A stretch of DNA of 64,000 nt from Deltaproteobacteria bacterium. GTDB taxonomy: Bacteria; Myxococcota_A; UBA9042; PHBI01. The position numbers were made by a program, and so were the translations under genes. Within the stretch, counting starts at the first letter, position 1. The number at the start of each line of letters is the position of its first letter. Below, piece by piece: positions 8,435 through 17,736 of this stretch. The notes under the pieces were generated by a model. That model was given only the letters and a program-made list of their open reading frames with translations, was not told the DNA's origin and did no database searches. Location of the stretch: the NCBI GenBank assembly GCA_011526585.1, contig WYBB01000053.1:1-64000 (forward strand), in the 5' to 3' direction.

Positions 8435-9817
8435 GTGTGGAAACGGCTCTCGCGGCTCTGGAAGAAGTCCGACCCCGACGCGCGCGGGCTCGAGCAGGAG
8501 ATGCGCCTGTCCGCGTCCCGGGTCGAGCCGGCCGCGCAATACGACGCTGAGCTCTCCGCCGCGCCGGTCGAGGCCGATCCGCTGATCGCCGCACTCGAGC
8601 ACTTCGATCTCGAGCACCGCGAGGCGGGGGCCGAGGGCGTGGTCGGGCGCATGCGCGAGCTGATGGTGCTGGCGCCGACCGATCCACGTGTGCTCCGGCG
8701 TGCGGCCGAGCTGGCGCGCGAGCTCGGCGACGAGGGGCTGGCGCACGAGCTCGAGCAGGGGGCGACCTCCTCGAGCGGCGCGCCGCTGGCGGAGCTGGGC
8801 CACACCTTCCTCGCGATGGACGACGCGGAGCTCGCGCTCTCGCTCGGCGACGGGGCGATGGCGCGCGCGCACGAGCGGGCGAAGAAGATGCGTCGACGCG
8901 CAGAGGGCGTGGCCGAGGGCGACGACGACGGGCTCGCGGCCGGGCGTCTGGTCGGGGCGCTGGCGCTCTCGCGCCTGGGTGAGCACGCGCAGGTGATGGC
9001 GCGCCTCGAGCATGCCCTCGACGAGGGGATCGCGGCGCGCGTGCGCTGGGCGCTCTCGGCGATCGCGCTCGGCGACGAGGCGGCGCAGGGCCTGGTCGCG
9101 GGTCGGCTCGGCCCGGCCGAGCGCTGGGTCGACGAGGTGCGCGCGCGGGTGGCGGCGTTCCCGAGCGCGCGCGAGGGCTTCTCCAGCGATCCGCAGCGGC
9201 TCCTCTTCGCGCTCTATGGCAGCGTGCTGCTCGACGACGCCGAGCACGGCGAGCGGCTGGCGGCACCGCGGATCCTGCGTTGGATCCTGGCGCTGGCCGA
9301 GCTGGTCAAGGACGTGTTGCCGGCCGGGACGCGCCCGACCTGGGTCTCGCCGCGCGGCGAGGTGCTCGCGCGCTGGCTCGCGCGCCACCTGCCGGAGGAG
9401 GCGGCGATGCCGCTGTCGGCGCGCCTGCCACGGCAGCCGGTCCTGGTCGTGCTCGCCGACGACGGCGATCTGGCGACGCTGGTCGAGACGCGCGCGTGGA
9501 GCGAAGGGCCCTTGCCGATCTTCCAGGCGCTCAAGGATCCGCGCGAGGTCGGGAGCCCGATCGCGGACGTGATCGGCGTCTTCAAGGAGGACGTGAGCCT
9601 GCCCTTCGAAGAGCTCGAGGCCGAGCGCGCGCAGGATCGGGTGCCGCCGCGGGTGCTCGCGGGGCGCCTCGGCGACGAGGTGCGCGGGAGCGAGGTCGAC
9701 CCCGAGGAGCTCGCGGGCTTCTTCGGTTGGGTCGCCGCGCGCCGTGAGCACCTCACGCTCCTCGCGCCGCCGCCGGGGGAAGAGCGCATACCGCTCGACG
9801 TCGCCCGCGACATCTGA
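8435..9817 (+). CDS. Uncharacterised helical protein
   Basis: A 460-residue protein starting at GTG (MWKRLSRLWKK). I do not recognise a family. The first 25 residues are basic; the middle is alpha-helical with TPR-like A/L/E-rich segments (for example LRRAAELARELGDEGLAHELEQG near residue 90). The C-terminal third contains mixed alpha/beta sequence (QPVLVVLADDGDLATLVETRAW). There is no signal peptide or transmembrane segment. It begins 62 bp after the kinase stop and may be cotranscribed with it. The dispersed 143-bp inverted-repeat element begins on the base after its TGA stop. Confidence 0.7.
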   Translation: MWKRLSRLWKKSDPDARGLEQEMRLSASRVEPAAQYDAELSAAPVEADPLIAALEHFDLEHREAGAEGVVGRMRELMVLAPTDPRVLRRAAELARELGDEGLAHELEQGATSSSGAPLAELGHTFLAMDDAELALSLGDGAMARAHERAKKMRRRAEGVAEGDDDGLAAGRLVGALALSRLGEHAQVMARLEHALDEGIAARVRWALSAIALGDEAAQGLVAGRLGPAERWVDEVRARVAAFPSAREGFSSDPQRLLFALYGSVLLDDAEHGERLAAPRILRWILALAELVKDVLPAGTRPTWVSPRGEVLARWLARHLPEEAAMPLSARLPRQPVLVVLADDGDLATLVETRAWSEGPLPIFQALKDPREVGSPIADVIGVFKEDVSLPFEELEAERAQDRVPPRVLAGRLGDEVRGSEVDPEELAGFFGWVAARREHLTLLAPPPGEERIPLDVARDI

Positions 9818-9960
9818 GCAGCGCGCGGGACGATGGCTACGCCGCGCGTCTGCGGCGTCGCGTCGCCCCCTCCTCGCTGCGGAGTACCTCCGTACACCTC
9901 ACTCGTCGGGGGCGCCGCTCCTTGCATCCATCGCGGCTCGCTCATCGCCCCGCACGCTGC
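9818..9960 (+). repeat. Dispersed ~142-bp element with terminal inverted repeats, copy A
   Basis: Left end GCAGCGCGCGGGACGATG. The reverse complement of the right end is GCAGCGTGCGGGGCGATG, so the termini match at 15 of the first 17 positions. Close copies lie at 27706-27848 (inverted) and 60613-60754, with fragments at 24818 and 27657. An internal GCCGCGCGTCTGCGGC hairpin is conserved. It starts directly after a stop codon and sits between convergent genes. No real coding sequence is seen in it. Confidence 0.75.
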
Positions 9961-9984
9961 TACGCCGCGCTGCTGCGACTGCCT

Positions 9985-12462
9985 TCAGCCGCGGTCGATG
10001 AAGGCGATGGTGACGCCGTCGCCGCCTTCGTGGCGGCGGCCTCGTCGATAGCCGCTGACCTGTGGAGAGCGCGCGAGGAGCTCGCGCACCTCGTCGCGCA
10101 GCGCGCCGGTGCCGTGGCCGTGGATGATCCAGACCGCCTCGATGCCGTCGCGCCACGCGCGATCGAGGAGCGGCTCGACCCGCTCGTGCACCTCGTCGCG
10201 ACGCGCGCCGCGCAGATCGGCGGTGATCTCGTCGGTGCGCGGGGGCGGCACGCGCTCGTCGTCGTCGCCGAGCTCGGGCACGCGCGTGCGCGTCGAGGGT
10301 AGGGCGGTGGCGGGGGCGACGCGCTGCGGCTCGCTCACCTTCTTCGCCTGGCCGCGCACGCGCGCGAGGTCGGCGAGGTGGGCGCTGGTCTTGAGCGCGC
10401 CGATGGCGATGGCGGCGCGCTCGCCGCGCAGCTCCGTCACGACGCCGATCTTGCCGAGCGCGCGCAGCCATACCTCGGTGCCGACCTTGATCTCGCCCGG
10501 CAAGAACGCGCCGCCTTCGCTCGGCCCCTCGTCCTTGGCGGCCTCCTCGGGGGTGATCAGCTCGGGCGCGTGCTCGCTCAGCGTCTTGCCGAGGTCCTGC
10601 TCGATGCGGTGGGCCGCCTGCCGGTCCTCGTCGAGGTGCTGGCGCGCCTTCTTCAGATCGCTCACGCGCTCGTCGAGCTCGTCTCGGCGCTGGCGGATCT
10701 CGGCGAGCAGCGCGCGCAGCTGCTTCTTCGCCTCCAGGGTGAGCGCGTTGACCTCCGAGCGCGCATCCTTCTTGAGGCGCTGGCGCTCGGCCTCGAGCTT
10801 CATCGCCTCGGTCGCCGCCTGGTCGCGGGCCTTCCTCGCCTCGTCCTCGCGCAGCTCGGCCTGACGTTCGGCCTCGTGCAGGCGATCGAGCGCGGTCGAC
10901 AGGTGCGAGCCGCCGCCGGCGACCTCGCGCGCGCGCTGCACGATGTGCGGCGGGAAGCCGAGGCGCAGCGCGACGTCGAAGGGGTTCGACGAGCCCGGCT
11001 GGCCGATCGAGAGCACGAAGTTGGGGGCGAGGGTGATCGGGTCCATCCCGACCGAGGCGTTGGCGAAGCGCGGGTCCTCGAAGGCGAGGGTCTTCAGGCG
11101 CTCGTAGTGCGTGGTCACGAAGCCGCGCGCGCCGCGGTTGGCGAGCGACTCGAGCACGGCGATGGCGAGCGCGGCGCCCTGCGAGGGCTCGGTGCCGATG
11201 ATGATCTCGTCGAGCAGGACGAGCGCGCCGGGCTGCGCGGCGTCGAGGATCGACTGGATCGCGAGCAGGTGGCCCGAGAAGGTCGAGAGGTCGCGCTCGA
11301 TGTCCTGGGCGTCGCCGATCAGCGCCCACAGCGACGAAAACGGCGTGAGAACGCTGCCTTCAGCGGCGGGGATCGGGCAGCCCGCGGCCGCCATCATCAC
11401 GACGGTGCCGACCGTCGAGAGCGTGACGGTCTTGCCGCCGGTGTTGGGGCCGGTCACGACGAGGAAGGCGTGCGCGCGGTCGAGCACGATGTCGTTGGCG
11501 ACGACCTCGCTGCCCTTGAGCAGGAGGTGCGGGTTCCTGGCGCGCCGCAGGTGGATCGTGCCGTCGTCGGAGAAGGCGGGCACGGTGGCGTCGAGATCGG
11601 CGGCCAGGCGCGCCTTGCACTGCAGGAGGTCGAGCTCGACCAGGGTGGCGTAGGCGCGCTCGAGATCGTCGGCCTCGCCGCGGACCCACTCGGAGCGCAC
11701 GCGCAGGACCTTGTCGATCTCCATGCGCACGGTGTGCTCGGCGACCTTGATCTGGTTATTGGCCTCGATGAGCTCGCTCGGCTCGATGAAGACCGTCTCG
11801 CCCGAGTTCGAGGTCGCGTGGATGATGCCGGGCACGTCGCGCTGGAAGCTGGCGATCACCGGGACGACGTAGCGCTCCTCGCGCAGGGTGTAGAAGTCGT
11901 CCTGCAGGATCCCGTCGAGCTCGGGGCGATGCACGAAGGTCTCGAGCCGCTCCTTCATGTTGCGGTGCAGGGCGACGACGCGCTGGCGCGCGGCGGCGAG
12001 CTCGGGCGAGGCGTCGTCGCGCACCTCGCCGGACTCGTCGAAGGTCTGGGCGAGCTCGTTGGCGAGGAGGCCGAGGTCGGGCAGGTCGCCGCCGATGGCG
12101 CCGAGCCCGGCGTAGGTGTGCTGCTGGTGGAGGAGGTGGCGGCGGGTGTCGTGCATGGCGCGCGTCGTGTGCGCGATGTCGACGAGCTCCTCGACGGCGA
12201 GCACGGCGCCACGCCGCGCGCGCAGGATTGCGGCCCGCACGTCGCGCGTGCCCGACAGCGGCAGATCGCCGCCCTTGGCGAGGAGCTGCATGAGCTCGTC
12301 GACCAGCGCGAGCGAGCGCAGCACGGCGGCCTGGTCGGGCAAGAAGCGCAGCGCGAGCGCGGCGTCGCGCCCCGGCTCGGTGGCGGCGCGGTCGGCCAGG
12401 GCCTGCTGGATGCGCGGCCAGCCGAGCTCGCGCAGGTTCTCTTGGGAGATGGTCAGCGTCAT
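9985..12462 (-). CDS. mutS2: MutS2 family ATPase/nuclease
   Basis: An 825-residue MutS2 protein. It lacks the MutS mismatch-recognition domain. The MutS core carries Walker A GPNTGGKT (about 337-344), Walker B LLDEIIIGTEP (the usual form is LLDE followed by GTDP) and the TTHY histidine switch. A coiled coil follows (about 520-620), and a C-terminal Smr nuclease domain has DLRGARRDEV and IIHGHGTGALRDEV. MutS2 proteins act on branched DNA to suppress recombination, and in Bacillus also rescue collided ribosomes; which role applies here is unknown. Start ATG at 12462, length normal for the family. It converges on the 460-residue gene, with the repeat element between them. Confidence 0.95.
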   Translation of the reverse strand: MTLTISQENLRELGWPRIQQALADRAATEPGRDAALALRFLPDQAAVLRSLALVDELMQLLAKGGDLPLSGTRDVRAAILRARRGAVLAVEELVDIAHTTRAMHDTRRHLLHQQHTYAGLGAIGGDLPDLGLLANELAQTFDESGEVRDDASPELAAARQRVVALHRNMKERLETFVHRPELDGILQDDFYTLREERYVVPVIASFQRDVPGIIHATSNSGETVFIEPSELIEANNQIKVAEHTVRMEIDKVLRVRSEWVRGEADDLERAYATLVELDLLQCKARLAADLDATVPAFSDDGTIHLRRARNPHLLLKGSEVVANDIVLDRAHAFLVVTGPNTGGKTVTLSTVGTVVMMAAAGCPIPAAEGSVLTPFSSLWALIGDAQDIERDLSTFSGHLLAIQSILDAAQPGALVLLDEIIIGTEPSQGAALAIAVLESLANRGARGFVTTHYERLKTLAFEDPRFANASVGMDPITLAPNFVLSIGQPGSSNPFDVALRLGFPPHIVQRAREVAGGGSHLSTALDRLHEAERQAELREDEARKARDQAATEAMKLEAERQRLKKDARSEVNALTLEAKKQLRALLAEIRQRRDELDERVSDLKKARQHLDEDRQAAHRIEQDLGKTLSEHAPELITPEEAAKDEGPSEGGAFLPGEIKVGTEVWLRALGKIGVVTELRGERAAIAIGALKTSAHLADLARVRGQAKKVSEPQRVAPATALPSTRTRVPELGDDDERVPPPRTDEITADLRGARRDEVHERVEPLLDRAWRDGIEAVWIIHGHGTGALRDEVRELLARSPQVSGYRRGRRHEGGDGVTIAFIDRG

Positions 12463-12724
12463 GGCGGCGGGACTCTGGCGGGTTGCGCGCGTGGGGGCAA
12501 GCGCCGCGGTCGGGCGGGCGGCATGCTCGATCGCCGATAATCGATATTATGTAAACTCAAGACCCGGGAAGAAGGCGCTCCGGTGGGATTGCCGGCCCCG
12601 GTGGGTCGCGGTACGTTCCGCGCGTGTTCCGCCGTCCGGTCGTCCGGGCGGTGCCACGCCGGCCAGGGTCGCTCGGGCGAGCGGGCCCACGCCGACGGTC
12701 GCTCCTCAAGTACGGGTCGGTTCG

Positions 12725-15700
12725 ATGCCTTATCTGCGTTACACCACCGATGACGGCGTAGCCGCCGAAGCGCCCATCGATGCCGACAACAGCATCGTGC
12801 GCATCGGCCGCGCCACCGACTGCCACATCCAGACCCGCAACAGCACCGTCTCGCGCAAGCACTGCCAGATCGTCTTCACGGGCAGCGGGTACAAGCTCAC
12901 CGACCTCAAGAGCTCGAACGGGACCTTCTTCAACCGCGAGCGCATCGAGGAGCACGACCTCCAGATCGGCGAGACCTTCTTCTGCGGCAACTTCGAGGTG
13001 CAGTTCCACGAGCTCTCGCTGGCCGACGAGGCCGCCGGGGTCGAGCCGTCCGTCGGCGTCGGCGCCGAGGTCGACGCCGCGGCGCTCGACGCGCTGCGCG
13101 CCGAGAACGCCGCCCTGCAGGCCCAGCTCGCCGACGTCTACGCGCAGCTCGATCAGGCGAGCGTCGGCGGCGGCGGTGGCGGCGAGGAGATCGCGGCGCT
13201 GACCCAGTCGCTCGAGGCGAGCAACGCGGCGCTGGCGGAGTCCGAGCAGGCGCGCGTGAGCGAAGCGGAGGCGTGGCAGGCGCAGGTCGCGGAGATGCAG
13301 GCGGCGATCGAGGCCTGGCAGGCCCAGAACGGCGAGCTGCAGGCCGCGCTCGAGGCGGCCAACGGAGCGCTCGCGGCCGGCGGCGGAGGCGGAGGCGCCG
13401 AGCTCGAGGCGATGCAGGCCCAGCTCGCCGAGATGACGAGCGCGATCGAGCAGTGGCAGGCGCATGCGGGCGAGCTCGAGAACCTGCGCGCTCAGGACGC
13501 CGAGACCTACCAGGCGCAGATCGCCGAGCTGCAGGGCCAGCTCGAGGCCGGCGGCGCGGGCGCGGTCGACCAGGCGGCGCTCGAGCAGATCCAGCAGGAG
13601 CTGGCGGACGCCAACGCCGAGATCGGCGCGCTCGAGGAGGTGCGCCAGCAGGAGCGCGCCGCGCTGGAGGCGCGGATCGCCGAGCTCGAAGCCGGACAAG
13701 GTGAGGGGGTCGAGGCGCTGCACGCCGAGATCGCGGAGCTGCGCAGCGCGCTCGACGCGTGGCGCGCGGACTCCGAGGCGGCGCGGGCCGAGGGCGAGCA
13801 GCTGCGTGCCGACGGCGAGCAGGCGCGCGCCGAGCTCGAGGCGGCGCAGGCGGAGCTGCGCGACCTGCGCGCGGACGTCGAGGGCGCGGTGGCGCAGATC
13901 GGCGAGCGCGACGAGGAGATCGCGGCGCTCAAGGCCGAGCTCGAGACCGCGAGCGCGGCCGCGGCCGACGCCGACCAGTCGGCAATTGTGAAGGAGCTCG
14001 AAGCGCGCGTCGCCGAGCTGGCGTCGACGCTGGACGGTGAGCGGGCCAGGCTCGGGATCGCCAACGAGGAGCTCGAGCGCGCCGACGAGGAGCTCAAGTC
14101 CCTCAAGGGTGAGCGCGACGCGGCCAAGAAGCGGGTCAAGGACCTCGAGGCCGAGGTGGCGACGACGGTGCCGCTGGAGGAGCTCGAGGAGGCCAAGAAG
14201 CTCATCGGGTCGCTGCGCGACGAGGCCGGCGAGCTCGAGGCGGCGCTGGAGGAGGCCAAGGCGCGGCAGGGCGAGCTCGAAGCACGCGTGCGTGAGCTCG
14301 ACATGGCGGCGAGCGAAGGCGCGGCGTCGGGGGCCGAGCTGGCAGAGGTCCGAAAGGAGCTCGATCGGCTCACGGCCGATCTCGACCAGGCGCTCGATCG
14401 GGCCCAGCAGCTCGAGGACGAGCTGGCCGGGGCCGAAAAGTCCAAGAAGAACGCCGAAAAGGAGCTGCTCGCCGCCGAGGCGTCGCTCGACGAGGCGCTC
14501 GTCAGGATCGAGGATCTGCAAAAGCAGCTGAGCGAGCGCGCGGCGGCCGGCGACGAGGTCGGCCAGGAGAAGGCGGCGCTCGAGGCGAAGATCGGCGAGC
14601 TCGAGGCGGAGCTGAAGGGGCTCGACAAGGCCAGGGGCGCGCTCGAGGCCGACAAGGAGGCGCTCGAAGCGGAGCGGGACGCGCTCGCGGCGGACAAGGA
14701 CGCGCTCGAAGCGGAGCGGGACGCGCTCGCGGCCGACAAGCGCGCGCTGGACGAGCGGGCGGCCAAGGCCGAGGCCGAGCGCGACGAAGCGGACGAGGCG
14801 CTGGCGAAGGTCGAGGCGAAGCGGGCGACGCTCGACGCGGAGCTGGACACGCTTCGCGACGCGCTGGAGGCCGCCGAGGCAGAGGCCGCGGCGGACAAGG
14901 CGCGCCACGAGGCGCGCGTGGCGGAGCTCGAGGCCGATCTGGCCGCGGCGCGCTCGGGCAGCGAGGAAGGCGCGGAGCTGCAGCGCACGATCGATCGGAT
15001 CCGCGGCGAGCTGGAGGCGGCCCGTCACGCCCTGGACGACGCGAGGAGCGAGGGCGAGGCGGCGCTCGCGAAGGCGAAGGACGAGCACGAGGCGGCGCTC
15101 GCCAAGGCGAAGAACGAGCACGAAGCGGCGCACGCGGCTCACGAGGCGGCGCGCGCGGAGCTCGAGGCGGCGCGCGCGGAGCTCGAGGACGCGCATGCGG
15201 CTCACGAGGCGGCGCTGGAGACGGCGCGCGAGAAGGCGCGCGCGCTGGCGGCCGAGCTGGCCGAGCTCGAGGAGGTCAAAGACCGCGCCGAGGCCGAGCG
15301 GGCGCGGCTCGAGGCGGCGCTCGACGAGGCGCGCTCGGGCGCGGGCGACGTCGGCGCGCAGCTCGCGAAGCTCGAGCACGAGGCGGCTGCGGAGCGCGAG
15401 CGGGTCGCGGAGCTCGAGCACGAGCTCGCGCGGGCCAAGGAGAAGTTCTTCGAGGCCGAGAACGAGCGCGACGGGGCGCGGACCGAGATCGAGCAGGCGC
15501 GCGGTGAGCTCGAGCGGGCGCAGGGCGAGGTCGAGCGGATCACGAGCGATCTCGAGCGTACGCGAGGCGAGCTCGAGGCGGCGCGGTCGGGCGCGGGCGA
15601 CGCAGGCGCCCAGCTCGCCGAGGCCGAGCGTGCGGCGCGTGAAGCCGAGCGTGCGGCGCGTGAGGCCGAGGAGGCCCACAAGGCCGAGCGCGAGCGGGCG

Positions 15701-16351
15701 CGCGCGCTGGAGGAGGAGCTCGCGGCCGCCAGGGCGAGCGCGCAGGCAGCCGGCGGCGACGCGGCGAGGGCTGGCGAGCTCGAGCGGGAGATCGAGGCGC
15801 TCAAGGAGACGGTGACGGGGCTCGAGCGCTCGCTCGCGCGCGCGGAGGGCTCCGCCGAGGAGCTGCGCGAAGAGAGCGAGACGCTCAAGGGCCGCGTCAA
15901 GGAGCTCGAGGCGAGCGCGGGCGCCGGGGCCTCCGACGAGGAGCTCTCGCTGATCAAGGAGGATCTCGAGCGCACCAACCAGAAGCTCGACCGCATGCGC
16001 GAGCAGCTCGACGAAGAGCGCGAGGTGGTCAAGAAGCTCGAGCGCGAGCTCGAGGAGGCGCGCGCGGCGGCCAAGGGCGGCGGCGAGGGCGCGGGCGGCG
16101 GCGGCGACGAGGGGCTGCGCGAAGAGCTGGACCTCGTCTACCAGGACATCAACGCGATCACGCGCGACTGGCGTACGAGCGTGGAAACGCTCGGAGATCT
16201 GGTCGGCGAGGTGCAAGGGGTCGCCAACAATGGCAGCGCGGAGTCGACGTTCGATCAGATCGGTGAGATTCTGACGACGATGAACGACGCATCGAGCGGC
16301 ATGAAGCAGGCGCTCAAGCAGATGCGCAGCCTCTTGTCTGGAGAGGAGTGA
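12725..16351 (+). CDS. FHA-domain protein with very long coiled coil
   Basis: A 1,208-residue protein. The N-terminal FHA domain (about 1-100) has all the phosphothreonine-binding signatures: G28-R29, S43-R-K-H46 and S64-N65-G66-T67. From about residue 120 to 1,130 the sequence is almost pure heptad Ala/Glu/Leu/Arg coiled coil with a few glycine-rich breaks. The last 75 residues form a separate, less biased helical segment (DLVYQDINAITRDWRTSVETLG). It lacks a signal peptide and membrane segment, so it should be cytoplasmic and able to form rods or scaffolds that dock on a phosphorylated partner. It is coupled to the PilZ gene through TGATG. An AT-rich patch at 12538-12560 may hold its promoter. 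Exact partners are unknown. Confidence 0.9.
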   Translation: MPYLRYTTDDGVAAEAPIDADNSIVRIGRATDCHIQTRNSTVSRKHCQIVFTGSGYKLTDLKSSNGTFFNRERIEEHDLQIGETFFCGNFEVQFHELSLADEAAGVEPSVGVGAEVDAAALDALRAENAALQAQLADVYAQLDQASVGGGGGGEEIAALTQSLEASNAALAESEQARVSEAEAWQAQVAEMQAAIEAWQAQNGELQAALEAANGALAAGGGGGGAELEAMQAQLAEMTSAIEQWQAHAGELENLRAQDAETYQAQIAELQGQLEAGGAGAVDQAALEQIQQELADANAEIGALEEVRQQERAALEARIAELEAGQGEGVEALHAEIAELRSALDAWRADSEAARAEGEQLRADGEQARAELEAAQAELRDLRADVEGAVAQIGERDEEIAALKAELETASAAAADADQSAIVKELEARVAELASTLDGERARLGIANEELERADEELKSLKGERDAAKKRVKDLEAEVATTVPLEELEEAKKLIGSLRDEAGELEAALEEAKARQGELEARVRELDMAASEGAASGAELAEVRKELDRLTADLDQALDRAQQLEDELAGAEKSKKNAEKELLAAEASLDEALVRIEDLQKQLSERAAAGDEVGQEKAALEAKIGELEAELKGLDKARGALEADKEALEAERDALAADKDALEAERDALAADKRALDERAAKAEAERDEADEALAKVEAKRATLDAELDTLRDALEAAEAEAAADKARHEARVAELEADLAAARSGSEEGAELQRTIDRIRGELEAARHALDDARSEGEAALAKAKDEHEAALAKAKNEHEAAHAAHEAARAELEAARAELEDAHAAHEAALETAREKARALAAELAELEEVKDRAEAERARLEAALDEARSGAGDVGAQLAKLEHEAAAERERVAELEHELARAKEKFFEAENERDGARTEIEQARGELERAQGEVERITSDLERTRGELEAARSGAGDAGAQLAEAERAAREAERAAREAEEAHKAERERARALEEELAAARASAQAAGGDAARAGELEREIEALKETVTGLERSLARAEGSAEELREESETLKGRVKELEASAGAGASDEELSLIKEDLERTNQKLDRMREQLDEEREVVKKLERELEEARAAAKGGGEGAGGGGDEGLREELDLVYQDINAITRDWRTSVETLGDLVGEVQGVANNGSAESTFDQIGEILTTMNDASSGMKQALKQMRSLLSGEE
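14639..14740 (+). repeat. 42-bp in-frame tandem repeat in the coiled coil
   Basis: Two full units and part of a third (14639-14680, 14681-14722, 14723-14740). Each encodes a 14-residue block of the type ALEADKEALEAERD, exactly two heptads, so slippage would lengthen or shorten the rod without breaking its phase. Confidence 0.7.
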
Positions 16352-17085
16352 TGAGCCAGACCAAGACCGGATCTCACCCTGCCCCGCTGCCCGAGGAGGA
16401 TCAGCAGGTCACGATCGTGTCGGTGCGCGAGGGTCACATCTCGGTCCTGCCGGCGCGGGTGCTCGTGACCCGGCCGCACAAGATCGCGCTCTCGCTCGAC
16501 GCACCTTCGGCGGAGGCGCAGCGCTGGACCGATGGGCAGACCCTGACCCTGCTCTACACGGTGGGCGAGCACATCATGCGGTTGCGCACCGAGCTGCGCG
16601 AGCGGGTCGCCGACGACCGCGTCACGGTCGAGCCGATCGGCGACGCCAAGGAGGGCGACCGCCGTGACTTCCGGCGGGCCGACCTCGACGCGCGCATCCG
16701 CATCAAGCGCTGCGAGACGAAGGACACGGCGATCGCGCGCGAGCAGCAGCTCGCGAGCCAGCTGGCCGAGGACTCACCCGAGTTCGAGATGCAGCGCATC
16801 AACCTGTCGGGCTCGGGCGTCAGCTTCGAGGCGCGCGAGCCCTTCGAGCTCGATGACGTCGTCGACGTGCGCATCGTGCTCGAGATGCGCCCGCGGCGCA
16901 CGGTGGCGATCATCGGGCGCGTGGTGCGGCACGTGAAGCCCGACGCGCCGCGCCCGATCGTGGCCGTGCGCTTCGCGGAGCTGTCCGAGGCCGATCAGGA
17001 CGCGGTGATCTACTCGGTCTTCGCGGCGCACTTCGCGACGGTCGGCCTGTCCGAGCTCGAGGACGAGCTCTCGACCGGCGCGTGA
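16351..17085 (+). CDS. PilZ-domain protein
   Basis: A 244-residue protein with a C-terminal PilZ domain, the usual cyclic-di-GMP receptor fold. The binding signatures are present: RRDFRR at residues 104-109 (the RxxxR arm) and N151-L-S153-G-S-G156 (the D/NxSxxG motif). The N-terminal 95 residues look like a beta-rich YcgR-like or flagellar-brake-like companion domain. ATG at 16351 was preferred over GTG at 16348 because GGAGAGG sits 5-8 bases upstream. It shares one base with the stop of the FHA coiled-coil gene, so the two are translated together. This suggests a cytoplasmic assembly responding to both phosphothreonine and cyclic-di-GMP; the joint role is inference. Confidence 0.9.
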   Translation: MSQTKTGSHPAPLPEEDQQVTIVSVREGHISVLPARVLVTRPHKIALSLDAPSAEAQRWTDGQTLTLLYTVGEHIMRLRTELRERVADDRVTVEPIGDAKEGDRRDFRRADLDARIRIKRCETKDTAIAREQQLASQLAEDSPEFEMQRINLSGSGVSFEAREPFELDDVVDVRIVLEMRPRRTVAIIGRVVRHVKPDAPRPIVAVRFAELSEADQDAVIYSVFAAHFATVGLSELEDELSTGA

Positions 17086-17089
17086 GCAC

Positions 17090-17195
17090 GGGCGGCCACG
17101 AGGGCCGCCCTACGGCCGGCGCGTGAGGCCGGGCGGCCACGAGGGCTGCCCCTACGACCGGGCCGGCGCGTGAGGACGGGCGGCCACGAGGCCGC
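17090..17195. repeat. Tandem array of three GC-rich palindromes
   Basis: Three units of 41-47 bp. Each has GGCGCGTGAG or a close variant followed by the palindrome GGCGGCCACGAGGGCCGCC (17090-17110, 17131-17151, and a degenerate third at 17178-17195). They fill the gap between the stop codons of two convergent genes, and the last unit nearly touches the TAG of the exported-protein gene. Related single copies lie at 106-126 and 59935-59955. Confidence 0.75.
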
Positions 17196-17197
17196 TG

Positions 17198-17647
17198 CTA
17201 CAGGTCGTCCTTTTCCGGCGGCGGGGGGGCGACCGGATCCGGGGCGGGCGGAGCCTCGTCGGGCTCGGGCGCGTCGGCCTTCTTCTTTTCGAAGGCGACC
17301 GTCTTGGTGGCGACGAGGTAGAAGATGCGGCCCTTGCGCTTCTTCTTGAACTCCTTGGGCTGGACCTGGAGCTCGGCCGGGGCGAGGCCGTCGACGATCG
17401 GCAGGAGCGTGACGTTGTTGTGCTCGATCGTGAGCGAGAGGCCCTTGATCAGCACGACCTTGCCGTCGCGCTCGAACTCGATGTTGTCGTAGTCCTCGCC
17501 GTTGACCTGCACCTTGACGTACTCGGCGTTCTTGAGGGTCACGTGCAGCTCGCCGTCGACCGGCGGCGGTTCGGGTTCGGCGGCGCGGCCGGCGGGCGCC
17601 GCGGCGGTGACGACGGTCAAGAGCGCGAGCGCGATCAGTGCTTTCAT
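17198..17647 (-). CDS. Exported protein of unknown function
   Basis: A 149-residue protein with a clear Sec signal peptide (MKALIALALLTVVTAAAPAGRAA). The mature part is a beta-rich domain of about 90 residues (LHVTLKNAEYVKVQVNGEDYDNIEFE, then a KVVLIKGL strand), followed by a basic KEFKKKRKGR patch and a Pro/Asp/Glu-rich tail. The start was chosen for the strong ribosome site GGAGGAGGAGG. It may resemble the PEGA-like beta domains found in kinases of this group, but I cannot name a family. It follows hutI by 89 bp on the same strand. Confidence 0.75.
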   Translation of the reverse strand: MKALIALALLTVVTAAAPAGRAAEPEPPPVDGELHVTLKNAEYVKVQVNGEDYDNIEFERDGKVVLIKGLSLTIEHNNVTLLPIVDGLAPAELQVQPKEFKKKRKGRIFYLVATKTVAFEKKKADAPEPDEAPPAPDPVAPPPPEKDDL

Positions 17648-17736
17648 GCCTCCTCCTCCTATGGCGGGGCGCATCCTAAGGACGGCCGCCGGGTTCGTAA
17701 AGCCCGGGGACGAGCACAACCCGGCCGGCACGTCGT

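Noticed and set aside
10378..12540. A 2.1-kb frame antisense to mutS2
   Set aside because: No recognisable domain; the opposite strand carries complete MutS2 and Smr motifs.
12557..16216. A 3.6-kb antisense open frame across the FHA coiled-coil gene
   Set aside because: Low-complexity Arg/Leu product mirroring the repetitive GAG/GCG codons of the coiled coil; the FHA domain fixes the true strand and frame.
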